A stretch of 64,000 bases of DNA from Pinibacter soli (GTDB lineage Bacteria; Bacteroidota; Bacteroidia; Chitinophagales; Chitinophagaceae). Every line of letters starts with the position of its first letter. Position 1 is the stretch's first letter. The notes under the pieces were generated by a model. That model searched no databases, was not told where the DNA came from, and was given only the letters and a program-made list of their open reading frames with translations. A program made the translations under genes and the position numbers. The DNA is taken from positions 534,155-598,154 of the forward strand of contig NZ_JASBRG010000007.1 of NCBI RefSeq assembly GCF_029961145.1, given 5' to 3'. This document shows positions 1 through 9,134 of this stretch, piece after piece.

Positions 1-1669
1 GCTCATCCAAAATAAAGTCAACTGTAATCGTTGCTGGGGTTGCGGCCACCATAGCAGCCTGTCTTGTTGCCACATCTGCTGCAGATAAATTGCTTCTAAA
101 GGCAGCACGAGATCTTACCACATTGATTTCATTTACAGCTTCAGCATTGTTGCCCATTTTCATAGCCGCTTCTGCTGCCAATAAGTATACTTCAGACAAT
201 TTGAGCACTGGGTAAGGCCTACCACCACCATCGTTTGCGTTAGGTCTCGCAGGATCCCAGTATTTCATCATTGATGGAATTAAAACCGGCTGAGCAGCAC
301 CACCGGAGCCAGGGTAAGTACCATTGACACCCGGCATTTCACTTTGGCTAATTACACGGTAAGGTTTTGCAGATTTTAATTGTGCGGCAACCAAAGCAGC
401 ATATTCAGTATCGTTGTGTGACACTACAATTCCAGTATCGCCTACATTGTAGGTAAAACTTCCTGTAAAGGAGCTTCCTGCGGGATAGGAAGAGGTAGTT
501 TGAACTGTAGCGAGATAGACACTGTTAAAAGTACCATCGTAGCGGCTGTCGTTTGTCTTATCAGCAAATATCGTTTTGATTAAATAGTCTGTAGGACAAA
601 TTATACGCAAAGGACGACCATACAGCGGAGAGCGTGTAGCGCAAGGCTTACCAGGACTGCTTACAAGAGGAGCAGCAGCACCATCGTAGCTCATGTTGTA
701 ATCATTAGAGGCATTCACGTCCTTACCACCTGAAGTTGCAGCTAACCCATTGAAAACACTTTCTTCGTTGGAAGGCAAATCGCCGGGAATGCGCTCAATA
801 GCAAATAAAATTTCCGCATTATAATCGCCCCCCAGTTCTGGTTTAGAATATTTTGCATATGATGTTACGTCTGCATAGTTCGGCAACAAGGCGCAACCAT
901 ATGTTGCTTTGTTATTGATAACCTGCATCGCTGCATTGTAGGCATTTTGCCAGTCAGAGGTTTCAGCATTGGCAGAATATCCTTTGAAGATATACGCTTT
1001 TGCCAGCAAACCGTAGGCAGCAGCCTTTGACAAATTATAGGCACCAGCCGGACGCTGAGTACGCAGATTTTGTGTTGCATAGGTCAAATCGCTGATGATC
1101 AACTTCCAGTCTTTTGTCAAGATATCTGCCAAAGGCAAACGGTTGAATCCGGCGAAAGAAGATTGATTGAAAGCATAATCACCGCTACCAAGATCCACCG
1201 GTATTGCACCAAACTGCGATACCAGATTGAGATAGCACAACGCTCTTAAAAAGTGCGCCTGTCCCAAAACATCCGCGGTATCTATACCTGTGATGCTTGG
1301 CGCCCAGGTTATAATGCCGTTGCACATATTGATGTTGTTGAACGTTCTGTTCCACAGCGTTAAAATGGACCCGTCTGTATAGTCATATGTGTAGGTGCTG
1401 ATCTGGTAAGCAGCCGCAGCGCCGCCGGCGTTGCCCCACCACATATCGGTACCTAAGTCACCAATAATATTGGCACCTTCAGGGCCGTATATGTAGCGCA
1501 AGCCTGAATATACTGCGTTCAAGCCCAATTGAATTCCCTGGGTATTCTGGAACATCGCGACCGTATTAACAGTATAAGGGTGCTCTGTTAATTTTTTACT
1601 GCAGCTGTTCTCTGTCAATAGGACCGAACCTGCTAACAGTATGTATAGATATATTTTTACTCGTTTCAT
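1..1669 (-). CDS. SusD/RagB-like outer-membrane glycan-binding lipoprotein (3' end cut by window)
   Basis: Reading the minus strand from an ATG at 1669 gives an open frame that runs off the left edge, about 556 residues. It starts with a basic and hydrophobic signal and a Cys near residue 24 followed by Ser-Lys-Lys, as in Bacteroidota lipoproteins, although the lipobox is weak. SusD-family features follow: an N-terminal TPR-like region (ALCYLNLVSQFGAIPV, AAAYGLLAKAYI) and near the cut end YPVLKLSEVYLLAAEAAM and then VDFILDE, which normally precedes RxRELxGE. The protein would sit on the cell surface and pair with the SusC-like transporter that ends 19 bp upstream in the same transcript. The ligand cannot be read from sequence. 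The missing C-terminus is only the window edge. Confidence 0.93.
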   Translation of the reverse strand, partial: MKRVKIYLYILLAGSVLLTENSCSKKLTEHPYTVNTVAMFQNTQGIQLGLNAVYSGLRYIYGPEGANIIGDLGTDMWWGNAGGAAAAYQISTYTYDYTDGSILTLWNRTFNNINMCNGIITWAPSITGIDTADVLGQAHFLRALCYLNLVSQFGAIPVDLGSGDYAFNQSSFAGFNRLPLADILTKDWKLIISDLTYATQNLRTQRPAGAYNLSKAAAYGLLAKAYIFKGYSANAETSDWQNAYNAAMQVINNKATYGCALLPNYADVTSYAKYSKPELGGDYNAEILFAIERIPGDLPSNEESVFNGLAATSGGKDVNASNDYNMSYDGAAAPLVSSPGKPCATRSPLYGRPLRIICPTDYLIKTIFADKTNDSRYDGTFNSVYLATVQTTSSYPAGSSFTGSFTYNVGDTGIVVSHNDTEYAALVAAQLKSAKPYRVISQSEMPGVNGTYPGSGGAAQPVLIPSMMKYWDPARPNANDGGGRPYPVLKLSEVYLLAAEAAMKMGNNAEAVNEINVVRSRAAFRSNLSAADVATRQAAMVAATPATITVDFILDE

Positions 1670-1688
1670 TCCTGTCTGTTTTAGTAAT

Positions 1689-4600
1689 TTAAAAATTCAC
1701 ATTTACGCCCAGCATATAATTTCTTGTAAGCGGTGTAGATGCACTAATGGTTGTCATACCGTTTTGGCCGGGGCGCAAATTATCTACCGAAGTACTACCA
1801 CCAACACCTGATGCTCCCTGGTTAGTAGCAATTGGCGAGATGCCTGTTTGCTTCATATAAGGAGAGAACAGGAAGCCAACATTATCTATCGTACCATACA
1901 CCCGAAGAGAATGAACGCCTAGTTGTTTCACCAGGTTCGGCTTAAATGTATATCCGAAATTGATGGCTTTTATTTGCAGGAAAGAAGCATCGTAATAGCC
2001 CAAAGTTTGCCAGGCTGTAGGTGCAGTGCTCCATCCGCTTGTACCATTAGCAGGTGTAGGGAACCAGTTGGTAGGATTGTTTGGTGTCCAGTAGTCTACT
2101 TTTATTGAGTTTCTGCCAAGGTTTGCGCCTGAACCTAATGTTGTCAAATATGAAGATGACCATTGGTGAATCTGGCTAACCAACAAACCACCGAAACGTC
2201 CATATACTGTAAAGCCCAAATCAAAACCTTTATAAGTGAAAGTGTTGGTCATACCACCTTGTATTTTCGGATCTCCATTGCCGATAATATGTCTGTCAGC
2301 TGGGGTGATCTTTTTATCATTGTCATAATCCTGTATCTTGATCTGACCCGGTGTTGCTCCATAAAGGGCAGCTTGTGCAGCTTCGCTAGTTTGCCATATG
2401 CCTAGCTTTTGATAGTCATAGATCGAAGTCATGGAATAACCGGTGAATAACTGGTTACCGACGTTTTGTGTTGTACTACCAATTTGTTTGGTCAATTTAT
2501 TTCTGTTGAAGAACAAATTCAAATCAGTAGTCCAGCTAAATCCATCGGCACTTGATGGTTTGATATTTAATGAGTTAATGGAAAATTCCATTCCCCAGTT
2601 CTTCGTTTGTCCCACGTTAACTGGATAAGGATTGCTTACACCGGAAGATGTAGGAAGTGTTTGATTAAACAACAATTTATTTGTAATGGCGCTGTAATAA
2701 TCGATAGCACCGGTAATGCGATTGTTTAGGAAAGCATAATCCAAACCAATGTTTAGCGTATTGGTATATTCCCAGTCGAGGTTAGGATTTGGCAATCCGG
2801 CTAAATAATAACCTACCCCTATGCTCGTGCCGTAATTATATTTTACGATTGTACTCTTACTCATATCGCCAGGTAATCCGCTAAGACCGTTGTCGTTAGT
2901 AACACTACCCAAAGAAGAATAAGCACTTACTTCCTGCGATGCCGTTTGTCCGTAGCCTGCTCTCAATTTCAATAGGCTTATCCAACTGAGTTTGTCGTTA
3001 TTCTTTATGAAATTTTCGTTTGAAATGCTCCAACCTGCTGAAGCTGCCGCAAACTGGTGCCAGTTGTGACCTGCAGCCAATACTGATGACCCATCCCTTC
3101 TGTATGTTCCGGTAAGCATGTACTTATTATCATACACATAATTGACACGCCCCATATAAGATATGATAGAAGAAGAAGCTTCGCCACCGCTAACTACTGC
3201 TGAGGGTGTTGGTGAAGCCTGGGACATATCAAAGTATTGCGTCTGCTCATTATACATTGAATCCTTGCTGGCAAAAGTATTATGCATGGACTGTTGCTGA
3301 ACACTATACAAAGCTGTAGCGCCGATATGGCTCTTACCAAAATCTTTATCGTAAGTCAATAAGTTTTCCGCTGTGTAGGACCATGTAGAAATATTATTTA
3401 CAGAAGCATGGTTACCGTTTTGTGGTCTGAAGAAACTTGGATTTGAGTTTGTAGCAGGATTGACCTTACCATTGTAGTGGTCCGCTGCCTGGTACTGGTC
3501 CTGTTCTTCCTGGGAAAAATCCAATCCCAAATTAAAGCGGTATTTAATGCCTTTCCAGATGTTCGCTTCTGCGAAGAGGCTATTGAATGTATGTAATATT
3601 CTTTTTTTGTCCACCCACATGCCATTGTTATTCTTTAGCAATAATGGGCTGTAGTTCCCACCAACATCGTTCGGATCACCTTGTCCCATAGCATTGAAAA
3701 CAATTTTACCCGTACTGTCGTAAGGACTTACCAAAGGACTGGTTACCAATGTAGGGAACATCGTACCGCCATTTACAAACTGTGCACCATTTTGGATGCT
3801 CAAACTGTTCATGGTATTTACGCCTACTCTCAACCATTTACCTACCCTTGTATCAACTGACAATCTTAAAGAGCCGCGTTGATAATCCTGACCGGGCAAC
3901 ACAGCTGTTTCTTTATAATAACCTGTTCCCAAAGAATAAGTGGTGCCTTCGTTACCGCCTGAAACAGTGATATAATGATTTGTCTTATAGGAATTTTTAT
4001 AGATCATATCCTGCCAGTCGGTTGATTTACCAGCATTCATGTTTTTAATCTCATCCGGCGTAAAACCAGTACCAACAGGTGCAGCAATATTGTGCATAGC
4101 AATATATTCCGATCCGTTAAATACAGGATATTTATTGGCCACTGTGCCTATACCGTAGTAACCGTTGTAATCCACCTTTGCAATACCTGCAGCGCCGCGT
4201 TTAGTAGTGATCAGGATAACACCGTTTGAACCACGGCTACCATAAATAGCGGTAGCAGAAGCGTCTTTCAAAATGCTCAAGGACGCGATATCATCGGGGT
4301 TAATGTCGTTCAGGTTACCGCTGTATGGAATACCGTCGACTACTATAAGTGGAGCATTGCTTCCCAGCACAGAACGGATACCACGAATGCGGATAACAGC
4401 TCCTGAACCAGGCGCTGTACCTACAGTCTGAATATCCACACCTGGAGCATGTCCCTGCAATGCATTCTGGAAGTTAGCAGCAGGTACTTCTTTCAAAGCT
4501 TTTGCGCTTACTATACTTACAGAACCTGTAACGTCTCTTTTCTTTTGTGTACCATAACCAACTACAACAACCTGTTCCATCTCTTTGGTTTTGCTTTCCA

Positions 4601-4925
4601 TTTTGATGATCAGGACGTCGTCTTTGGCACCCACTTTACGGCTGATGCTAAGATAGCCCACATAGCTAAACGTTAGTGTGCTGTTAGCCGGAACAGTAAT
4701 AGAATAGGCACCGTCGTTATTGGTGGAAGTCGCATGGGCGCCCGCACTAATGGTCACGCCAGCCAATGCCTTGCCGGCATCATCTGTAACGGTACCGGTT
4801 ATTTTGACATTGTTAGTCTGCGCATACAGCATATTGCTGCACACGGTTAGCAATAGCAGAAGAACACCGAATAAGTTTAGTCTTCTCTGCCTTACTACTG
4901 ATTTTTTTTTGATAGTAGTACTCAT
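1689..4925 (-). CDS. SusC/RagA-family TonB-dependent outer-membrane transporter
   Basis: 1078 residues, normal for SusC. In order: signal peptide ending near ...SNMLYAQ (about 36), a carboxypeptidase-regulatory-like domain at about 40-110 (VKITGTVTDDAGKALAGVTI), the TonB-box region MEQVVVVGYGTQKKRDVTGS, a plug with VIRIRGIRSV, PLIVVDGIPY, ILKDASATAIYGSRGSNGV and ILITTKRG, then a large barrel ending in ...RNYMLGVNVNF. The plug motifs are those of the SusC subfamily. It imports oligosaccharides with TonB/ExbBD energy, using the SusD-like partner 3' of it as lid. It lies in a minus-strand run GH3, SusC, SusD, so joint expression is likely. The specific glycan is unknown; xylan-type or pectin-type is inferred from neighbours only. 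Confidence 0.96.
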   Translation of the reverse strand: MSTTIKKKSVVRQRRLNLFGVLLLLLTVCSNMLYAQTNNVKITGTVTDDAGKALAGVTISAGAHATSTNNDGAYSITVPANSTLTFSYVGYLSISRKVGAKDDVLIIKMESKTKEMEQVVVVGYGTQKKRDVTGSVSIVSAKALKEVPAANFQNALQGHAPGVDIQTVGTAPGSGAVIRIRGIRSVLGSNAPLIVVDGIPYSGNLNDINPDDIASLSILKDASATAIYGSRGSNGVILITTKRGAAGIAKVDYNGYYGIGTVANKYPVFNGSEYIAMHNIAAPVGTGFTPDEIKNMNAGKSTDWQDMIYKNSYKTNHYITVSGGNEGTTYSLGTGYYKETAVLPGQDYQRGSLRLSVDTRVGKWLRVGVNTMNSLSIQNGAQFVNGGTMFPTLVTSPLVSPYDSTGKIVFNAMGQGDPNDVGGNYSPLLLKNNNGMWVDKKRILHTFNSLFAEANIWKGIKYRFNLGLDFSQEEQDQYQAADHYNGKVNPATNSNPSFFRPQNGNHASVNNISTWSYTAENLLTYDKDFGKSHIGATALYSVQQQSMHNTFASKDSMYNEQTQYFDMSQASPTPSAVVSGGEASSSIISYMGRVNYVYDNKYMLTGTYRRDGSSVLAAGHNWHQFAAASAGWSISNENFIKNNDKLSWISLLKLRAGYGQTASQEVSAYSSLGSVTNDNGLSGLPGDMSKSTIVKYNYGTSIGVGYYLAGLPNPNLDWEYTNTLNIGLDYAFLNNRITGAIDYYSAITNKLLFNQTLPTSSGVSNPYPVNVGQTKNWGMEFSINSLNIKPSSADGFSWTTDLNLFFNRNKLTKQIGSTTQNVGNQLFTGYSMTSIYDYQKLGIWQTSEAAQAALYGATPGQIKIQDYDNDKKITPADRHIIGNGDPKIQGGMTNTFTYKGFDLGFTVYGRFGGLLVSQIHQWSSSYLTTLGSGANLGRNSIKVDYWTPNNPTNWFPTPANGTSGWSTAPTAWQTLGYYDASFLQIKAINFGYTFKPNLVKQLGVHSLRVYGTIDNVGFLFSPYMKQTGISPIATNQGASGVGGSTSVDNLRPGQNGMTTISASTPLTRNYMLGVNVNF

Positions 4926-5055
4926 AAAAACAAGCAGTTCATTTGTGAATTAATATTTGGAAAATTGGTGCGAAGATTTGTTGCGCGTACGCAGGCGCAT
5001 TTAAGATGTGTTCATGGCAATTTCGTTTTGGCTAAGCATTTGGTTTTGGGTATAA

Positions 5056-5178
5056 AAGGAAAAATTAAAAAGTCAAAAGTCAAAAAAGGCTGACGTGCAC
5101 GATCTTCCCATTTAGTAAAGACTGCTCCATGTTTTTGAATTTTTACTTTTGACTTTTTACTTTTGAATTTGAATTTGT
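5056..5178. repeat. Paired-arm intergenic element, AAAAGTC family
   Basis: The left arm (about 5056-5089) repeats AAAAGTC/AAAAGT words. The right arm (about 5131-5178) carries the reverse complement (TTTTTACTTTTGACTTTTTA). A spacer of about 40 bp has no similarity to the arms. It lies between the GH3 stop and the SusC start, two genes read in the same direction. The same words recur at 13771-13881 and 43301-43415, and as a lone right arm at 8958-8986. Confidence 0.7.
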
Positions 5179-5180
5179 CT

Positions 5181-7373
5181 CTATTCAACAATTGCAACAT
5201 TTCCCGTTGCCGGTTTAGCAATTCCCAACGTTTCACTTCTTTGCATTGGTGAAGAACCTCCTACATAAAAAGTCACTTTACCAGTTGTTTCAAGGGTTTC
5301 GCCATTATCGTTTACAAGGGATAACATTTCCGGAGTTACGGTAAACTTCACCACTTTTGTTGCACCCGCTGCGAGGTTGATTCTTTGAAAACCTTTCAGG
5401 CTGTACAACGGCTCGTTTTCACCGGCACCGGGATGAGAAATGTACAATTGCACCACTTCGTCAGACGCCTTGCTGCCTTTATTGGCAACAGTTGTTTCTA
5501 CGGTCATTGACTGGCCTCTCTTTACATTCTGCGTAGATGTTTTCAAGGTACCATAATCAAATTTTGAGTACGTCAACCCATAGCCAAACGGATACATTGG
5601 CTCTTCGGTCATGTAGCGGTACGTTCTGCCCTTCATACCGTAGTCCTCGTATGATGGTAGCTGTTGTAGTGATTTAGGAAATGTAACAGGCAATTTTCCG
5701 GAAGGAGATACTTTACCGAAAATGATATCTGCCACAGCGTTTCCGCCTTCTTCACCAGGATACCATGCCAGCAAAACAGCATCAGCCAGTTCATGAATTT
5801 CAGAAAGGTTCATGGGAGAGCCTCCTGTAATTACCGCTATTATAGGTTTGGGATTATCTTTTTTCATTTTTCTCAAAAACTCAATCTGATTTTGAGGAAT
5901 GTTGTAATCAAGCCTGTCACCAAAAGATGGAGAAGCAATTGATTCGCCTTCTTCACCTTCTATCAGTCCATTGATGCCCAATACAACGATTGTAGCATCT
6001 GTGTTTCTTGCTTCGTCGGTTGTCCAGTCGATTGGATTGATGTTGTTTCTATCCAGCAAACAACCAGGTCTGTACTGCATTTGACTCTCAGGAGAAATAT
6101 GAGAAGCGATGCCTTCCATGTAAGTAAACATTTGTGGATTCACTCCATAATAGTTACCTATCAGCGACATTACGTCTGCTGCGTTTGGCCCTGTTACGAA
6201 ATATTTTTTAAGATCATTTTTCAAAGGAAGCGCTCCATTGTTTTTCAACAATACGATTGACTTCAACGCTACTTCTTTCGACAATGCTCTGTGTTCAGCG
6301 CTATTGATAACGTTTGCAGAAATTTTACTGTAAGGATTAGAAGAAGCCGGATCAAAAATACCGAGCTTCATTTTTGTGCGAAGCAAAATAGCCAATGCGC
6401 TGTCGATCTCTTTTTCTGTAATCAGTTTTTGTTTTACGGCGTCAATAAGGGAAGCGTATTCGCCGCCGCAATCCAGGCTCACACCGCGTTTCACAGCAAG
6501 GGCTGCAGCTTCGGCGCTGTTTGCTACCACCTTATGTCCCTTATAGAAATCCTCGATAGCACCGCAGTCAGAAACCACGTGTCCCTTGAATTTCCACTCA
6601 TCTCTCAATACATCTTGCAATAAGAATGTGTTACCGCAGCACACTTCACTGTTCGTTCTGTTATAGGCGCACATCACCGCTTCCACGTGAGCTTCAGTTA
6701 CCAATGCTTTAAACGCCGGTAAATAAGTTTCACGCATATCTTTCATAGAAGCCTTTGCATCAAACTCATGACGCAACCTTTCAGGACCACTATGTACAGC
6801 GTAGTGTTTGGCGCAAGCTGCTACTTTTAAATAATTGGGATCATTGCCCTGCAAACCTTTTACAAATGCAACCCCGATTCTTGAAGTAAGGAATGGATCT
6901 TCTCCGTATGTTTCCTGGCCACGCCCCCATCTTGGGTCGCGGAATATATTAATATTAGGTGTCCAAAAAGTCAGACCGGCATATTTCTGGCGATAGCCTT
7001 TTGCAACGGATACATTATATATTGCACGAGCTTCATCTGAAATGGCTGTTGATACCTTTAAAGCCAGATCAGTATCGAAAGTTGCACTAAGACCGATTGC
7101 CTGCGGAAAAACCGTTGCAACGCCTGAACGGGCCACGCCGTGTAAACTTTCGTTCCACCAATTGTATTCGGGAATTTGAAGGCGGGGGATTGCGGCATTG
7201 CTATTCATCATCTGGCTCACTTTTTCTTCCAGTGTCATCCTCTTTAACAGATCCTGAACGCGGACCTCACGAGCCTTTGTAACATCTAAATAAACGGGCT
7301 TGCTGGTTTGTGCCTGAAGCATCGAAACAGCAGTGAAAATTCCGATCGCAGTTGTGCAGAATCTTTGTCTCAT
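5181..7373 (-). CDS. Glycoside hydrolase family 3 (beta-xylosidase/beta-glucosidase-like), exported
   Basis: 730 residues with a signal peptide ending about SMLQA-Q (22). The GH3 N-terminal barrel shows WWNESLHGVA, RDPRWGRGQETYGEDP, KHYAVHSGPE and the nucleophile motif VVSDCGAI with Asp269. The C-terminal domain has IVLLKNNGALPLK, GEEGES (probable acid/base region), AWYPGEEGG and GYGLTYSKFDY, followed by a fibronectin-III-like domain from about 610. The WWNE...LHGV and SDCGAI signatures resemble the xylosidase/arabinosidase branch of GH3, so release of xylose or related sugars from oligosaccharides is the best guess, but glucosidase activity cannot be excluded. It is first in a minus-strand run with SusC and SusD and divergent from a LacI-type regulator; two operator-like dyads lie in the shared upstream region. 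Confidence 0.93.
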   Translation of the reverse strand: MRQRFCTTAIGIFTAVSMLQAQTSKPVYLDVTKAREVRVQDLLKRMTLEEKVSQMMNSNAAIPRLQIPEYNWWNESLHGVARSGVATVFPQAIGLSATFDTDLALKVSTAISDEARAIYNVSVAKGYRQKYAGLTFWTPNINIFRDPRWGRGQETYGEDPFLTSRIGVAFVKGLQGNDPNYLKVAACAKHYAVHSGPERLRHEFDAKASMKDMRETYLPAFKALVTEAHVEAVMCAYNRTNSEVCCGNTFLLQDVLRDEWKFKGHVVSDCGAIEDFYKGHKVVANSAEAAALAVKRGVSLDCGGEYASLIDAVKQKLITEKEIDSALAILLRTKMKLGIFDPASSNPYSKISANVINSAEHRALSKEVALKSIVLLKNNGALPLKNDLKKYFVTGPNAADVMSLIGNYYGVNPQMFTYMEGIASHISPESQMQYRPGCLLDRNNINPIDWTTDEARNTDATIVVLGINGLIEGEEGESIASPSFGDRLDYNIPQNQIEFLRKMKKDNPKPIIAVITGGSPMNLSEIHELADAVLLAWYPGEEGGNAVADIIFGKVSPSGKLPVTFPKSLQQLPSYEDYGMKGRTYRYMTEEPMYPFGYGLTYSKFDYGTLKTSTQNVKRGQSMTVETTVANKGSKASDEVVQLYISHPGAGENEPLYSLKGFQRINLAAGATKVVKFTVTPEMLSLVNDNGETLETTGKVTFYVGGSSPMQRSETLGIAKPATGNVAIVE

Positions 7374-7488
7374 ATGGCTTATAAATAGTCTTATAGCGAA
7401 AAAAGCAATCTCTCGTTTGTGTCCTTTTAGTTTTGGTAAGACACGTTCGGCATAAACACTCTGCTAATATCAGAATTTTTTTTGTATT

Positions 7489-7502
7489 TGCAACCGATTG
7501 CA
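7489..7502. promoter_or_regulatory. LacI-family operator-like dyad 1
   Basis: TGCAACCGATTGCA has half-sites TGCAA and TTGCA around a central CG and fits the LacI-family pattern TGnAAnCGnTTnCA at all ten fixed positions. It is 116 bp upstream of the GH3 start and 173 bp upstream of the regulator, so it could serve either gene. Binding is inferred. Confidence 0.6.
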
Positions 7503-7546
7503 TAAAAATTTTCAAAAAAAAGTTAATTTAGTACCCAGAATCAACA

Positions 7547-7560
7547 CGCAAACGATTGTA
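7547..7560. promoter_or_regulatory. LacI-family operator-like dyad 2
   Basis: CGCAAACGATTGTA fits TGnAAnCGnTTnCA at 8 of 10 fixed positions. Its start is 58 bp from dyad 1, about 5.5 helical turns. It is closer to the regulator gene, which suggests autoregulation. Confidence 0.5.
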
Positions 7561-7674
7561 TGAAATACGCATGATAAGAGTTTTGGCCCCAAAAAGCCCG
7601 ATTATTGCATGCGAATTCCCTGCCCCACCAGGTTGTTCCGGGGGCATCTTGACCAATAAAATGAAAATTCACAG

Positions 7675-8730
7675 ATGAAAGAAGACAAAGAGATTACTAT
7701 ATACGACCTTGCCAAGCATTTGAAGATATCCGCAGCCACCGTTAGCCGTAGTTTGAAGGATCATCCGGGCATTAGTAAGTCAACCAAGAAAAAGGTTCAG
7801 GAAGCCGCTAAAGAAATGGGCTACCGCTCGAACAATTTTGCCAGGAACCTGAGAAAACAAAAAACGAACACCATTGGTGTAATTGTTCCCAAGCTTAACA
7901 GTTATTTCGTTTCTTCCGCTATTGCAGGTATGGAAAAAATAGCCAACGAGAATGGCTATAATCTTATCATTAGCCAGTCACTGGAGTCTGTAAAGAAGGA
8001 AATCGCCAACACCATCACGATGTTCAACAGCCGCGTAGATGGCCTGCTGGTTTCTCTTGCTTATGATACTGAGAACATGGAGCACTTTGATGTGTTTTTC
8101 GACAAAAATATTCCTGTTGTTTTCTTCGACCGTGTGTACGAAGACAGCCGCAGCCTCAATGTTATTATTGACAACTATCGCAATGCTTACGACATTACGA
8201 AACACCTGGTGGACGAAGGTTGCCAGCGCATCATGCATATTGCGGGCAACCTCACAAGAAACGTATACGCTGAAAGATGCCGTGGTTATAAAGATGCGTT
8301 GCGTGACGCCGGCGTTGAGTTCCAGGACGAACTTTTGATCGTTAACGAGCTAAGCGAAGAAGCAGGTAAAGAGCTCGGCAAAAAAATATTGCAAATGCAA
8401 AACAAGCCAGATGCTGTGTTTGTGGCTAACGATGTATGTGCCGCTAATTGTATGCAAATCATTAAAACGGCAGGCTACTCAATTCCCGGCGATATTGCAT
8501 TTGCAGGCTTCAACAACGATCCTATTTCAAAGATTGTGGAGCCACATCTTACGACCGTTAATTATCCATGTTATGAAATGGGGGAAATGGCCATGCGTAA
8601 CCTCATCGATCACCTTACAGGCGATGGCAGTATCAGCACGACCAACAAGATCATTCTGCGTTCGGAGATCGTAGTGAGAGCATCGAGCCTGAAAGGAAAG
8701 GGCAACAATCAGGGCCTGCATATTGCTTAA
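7675..8730 (+). CDS. LacI/GalR-family transcriptional regulator
   Basis: 351 residues. The N-terminal helix-turn-helix is ITIYDLAKHLKISAATVSRS with hinge helix NFARNLRKQKTNTIGVIVP (about residues 8-65), followed by a periplasmic-binding-like sensor domain (VDGLLVSLA, PVVFFDRVY, PDAVFVANDVCA, IAFAGFNNDPISKIVEPHLTTV). This is the normal layout and length for the family. It is divergent from the GH3-SusC-SusD run and followed by mannonate dehydratase, so it is the likely local regulator of glycan or uronate use. The effector is not predictable. A strong terminator follows directly, so it is probably monocistronic. Confidence 0.95.
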   Translation: MKEDKEITIYDLAKHLKISAATVSRSLKDHPGISKSTKKKVQEAAKEMGYRSNNFARNLRKQKTNTIGVIVPKLNSYFVSSAIAGMEKIANENGYNLIISQSLESVKKEIANTITMFNSRVDGLLVSLAYDTENMEHFDVFFDKNIPVVFFDRVYEDSRSLNVIIDNYRNAYDITKHLVDEGCQRIMHIAGNLTRNVYAERCRGYKDALRDAGVEFQDELLIVNELSEEAGKELGKKILQMQNKPDAVFVANDVCAANCMQIIKTAGYSIPGDIAFAGFNNDPISKIVEPHLTTVNYPCYEMGEMAMRNLIDHLTGDGSISTTNKIILRSEIVVRASSLKGKGNNQGLHIA

Positions 8731-8738
8731 CGAGTGCC

Positions 8739-8768
8739 ATGGTTCGTGTTTCCACGAACCATTTTTTT
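8739..8768 (+). terminator. Rho-independent terminator of the lacI-type gene
   Basis: A perfect 10-bp stem (ATGGTTCGTG 8739-8748, CACGAACCAT 8753-8762) with a TTTC loop is followed by a T run. It begins 9 bp after the stop codon. Confidence 0.9.
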
Positions 8769-8998
8769 GCGGCAGCGGTTTCGTGAAAACACGAACAACG
8801 GCACAGGTCTGGCAGCCGAAATGTAGTGTCAATCAGAGCCCGTCGAAAGGTATAACAATAATTACAGTTTTTATTAGGTAGTCAGCAGTTGAATAGCACT
8901 CAGCATCCTTGCGTCGCACACTTTAGCATTCGTAATTCTATTGGACGATGAGGTATTAATTTTTGACTTTTTACTTTTTACTTTTGCCTTAACACCAT

Positions 8999-9012
8999 CG
9001 GGAACGTTTCCA
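8999..9012. promoter_or_regulatory. LacI-family operator-like dyad 3, upstream of uxuA
   Basis: CGGGAACGTTTCCA matches TGnAAnCGnTTnCA at 8 of 10 fixed positions and lies about 120 bp before uxuA. It would tie uxuA to the same regulator, but it is weaker than dyad 1. Confidence 0.35.
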
Positions 9013-9078
9013 AAAATAAACTGTGTATGCCTTTTTCAATTTCCTGATATTTCTTAGCTCATTCACGGCTCAAACCTT

Positions 9079-9086
9079 TAGTTTTG
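9079..9086 (+). promoter_or_regulatory. Possible -7 box of the uxuA promoter
   Basis: TAGTTTTG matches the Bacteroidota -7 consensus TAnnTTTG and lies 48 bp before the start codon. No good TTTG is seen at the expected -33 position, so support is partial. Confidence 0.35.
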
Positions 9087-9134
9087 CTGCCCGGAACTCA
9101 TAACTCATAACTTATAACTCATAACTCAATACTT

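Larger units (their letters stand above)
7374..7674. other. Divergent regulatory region between the GH3 gene and the lacI-type gene
   Basis: 301 bp without a gene. It holds two LacI-type dyads (7489-7502 and 7547-7560), AT-rich tracts around 7474-7526, and both promoters. I see no exact TAnnTTTG box on either strand, so the start sites are not placed. Confidence 0.6.
8731..9134 (+). other. Intergenic region between the lacI-type gene and uxuA
   Basis: 404 bp. In order: the regulator's terminator, a second small hairpin (TTCGTG 8780-8785 with CACGAA 8790-8795), a segment about 8879-8937 that resembles 24642-24705, a lone right arm of the AAAAGTC family (8958-8986), an operator-like dyad (8999-9012), a TAGTTTTG box (9079-9086), and a run of AACTCATAACTTATAA words (9092-9134) reaching the uxuA start. 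Confidence 0.6.
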
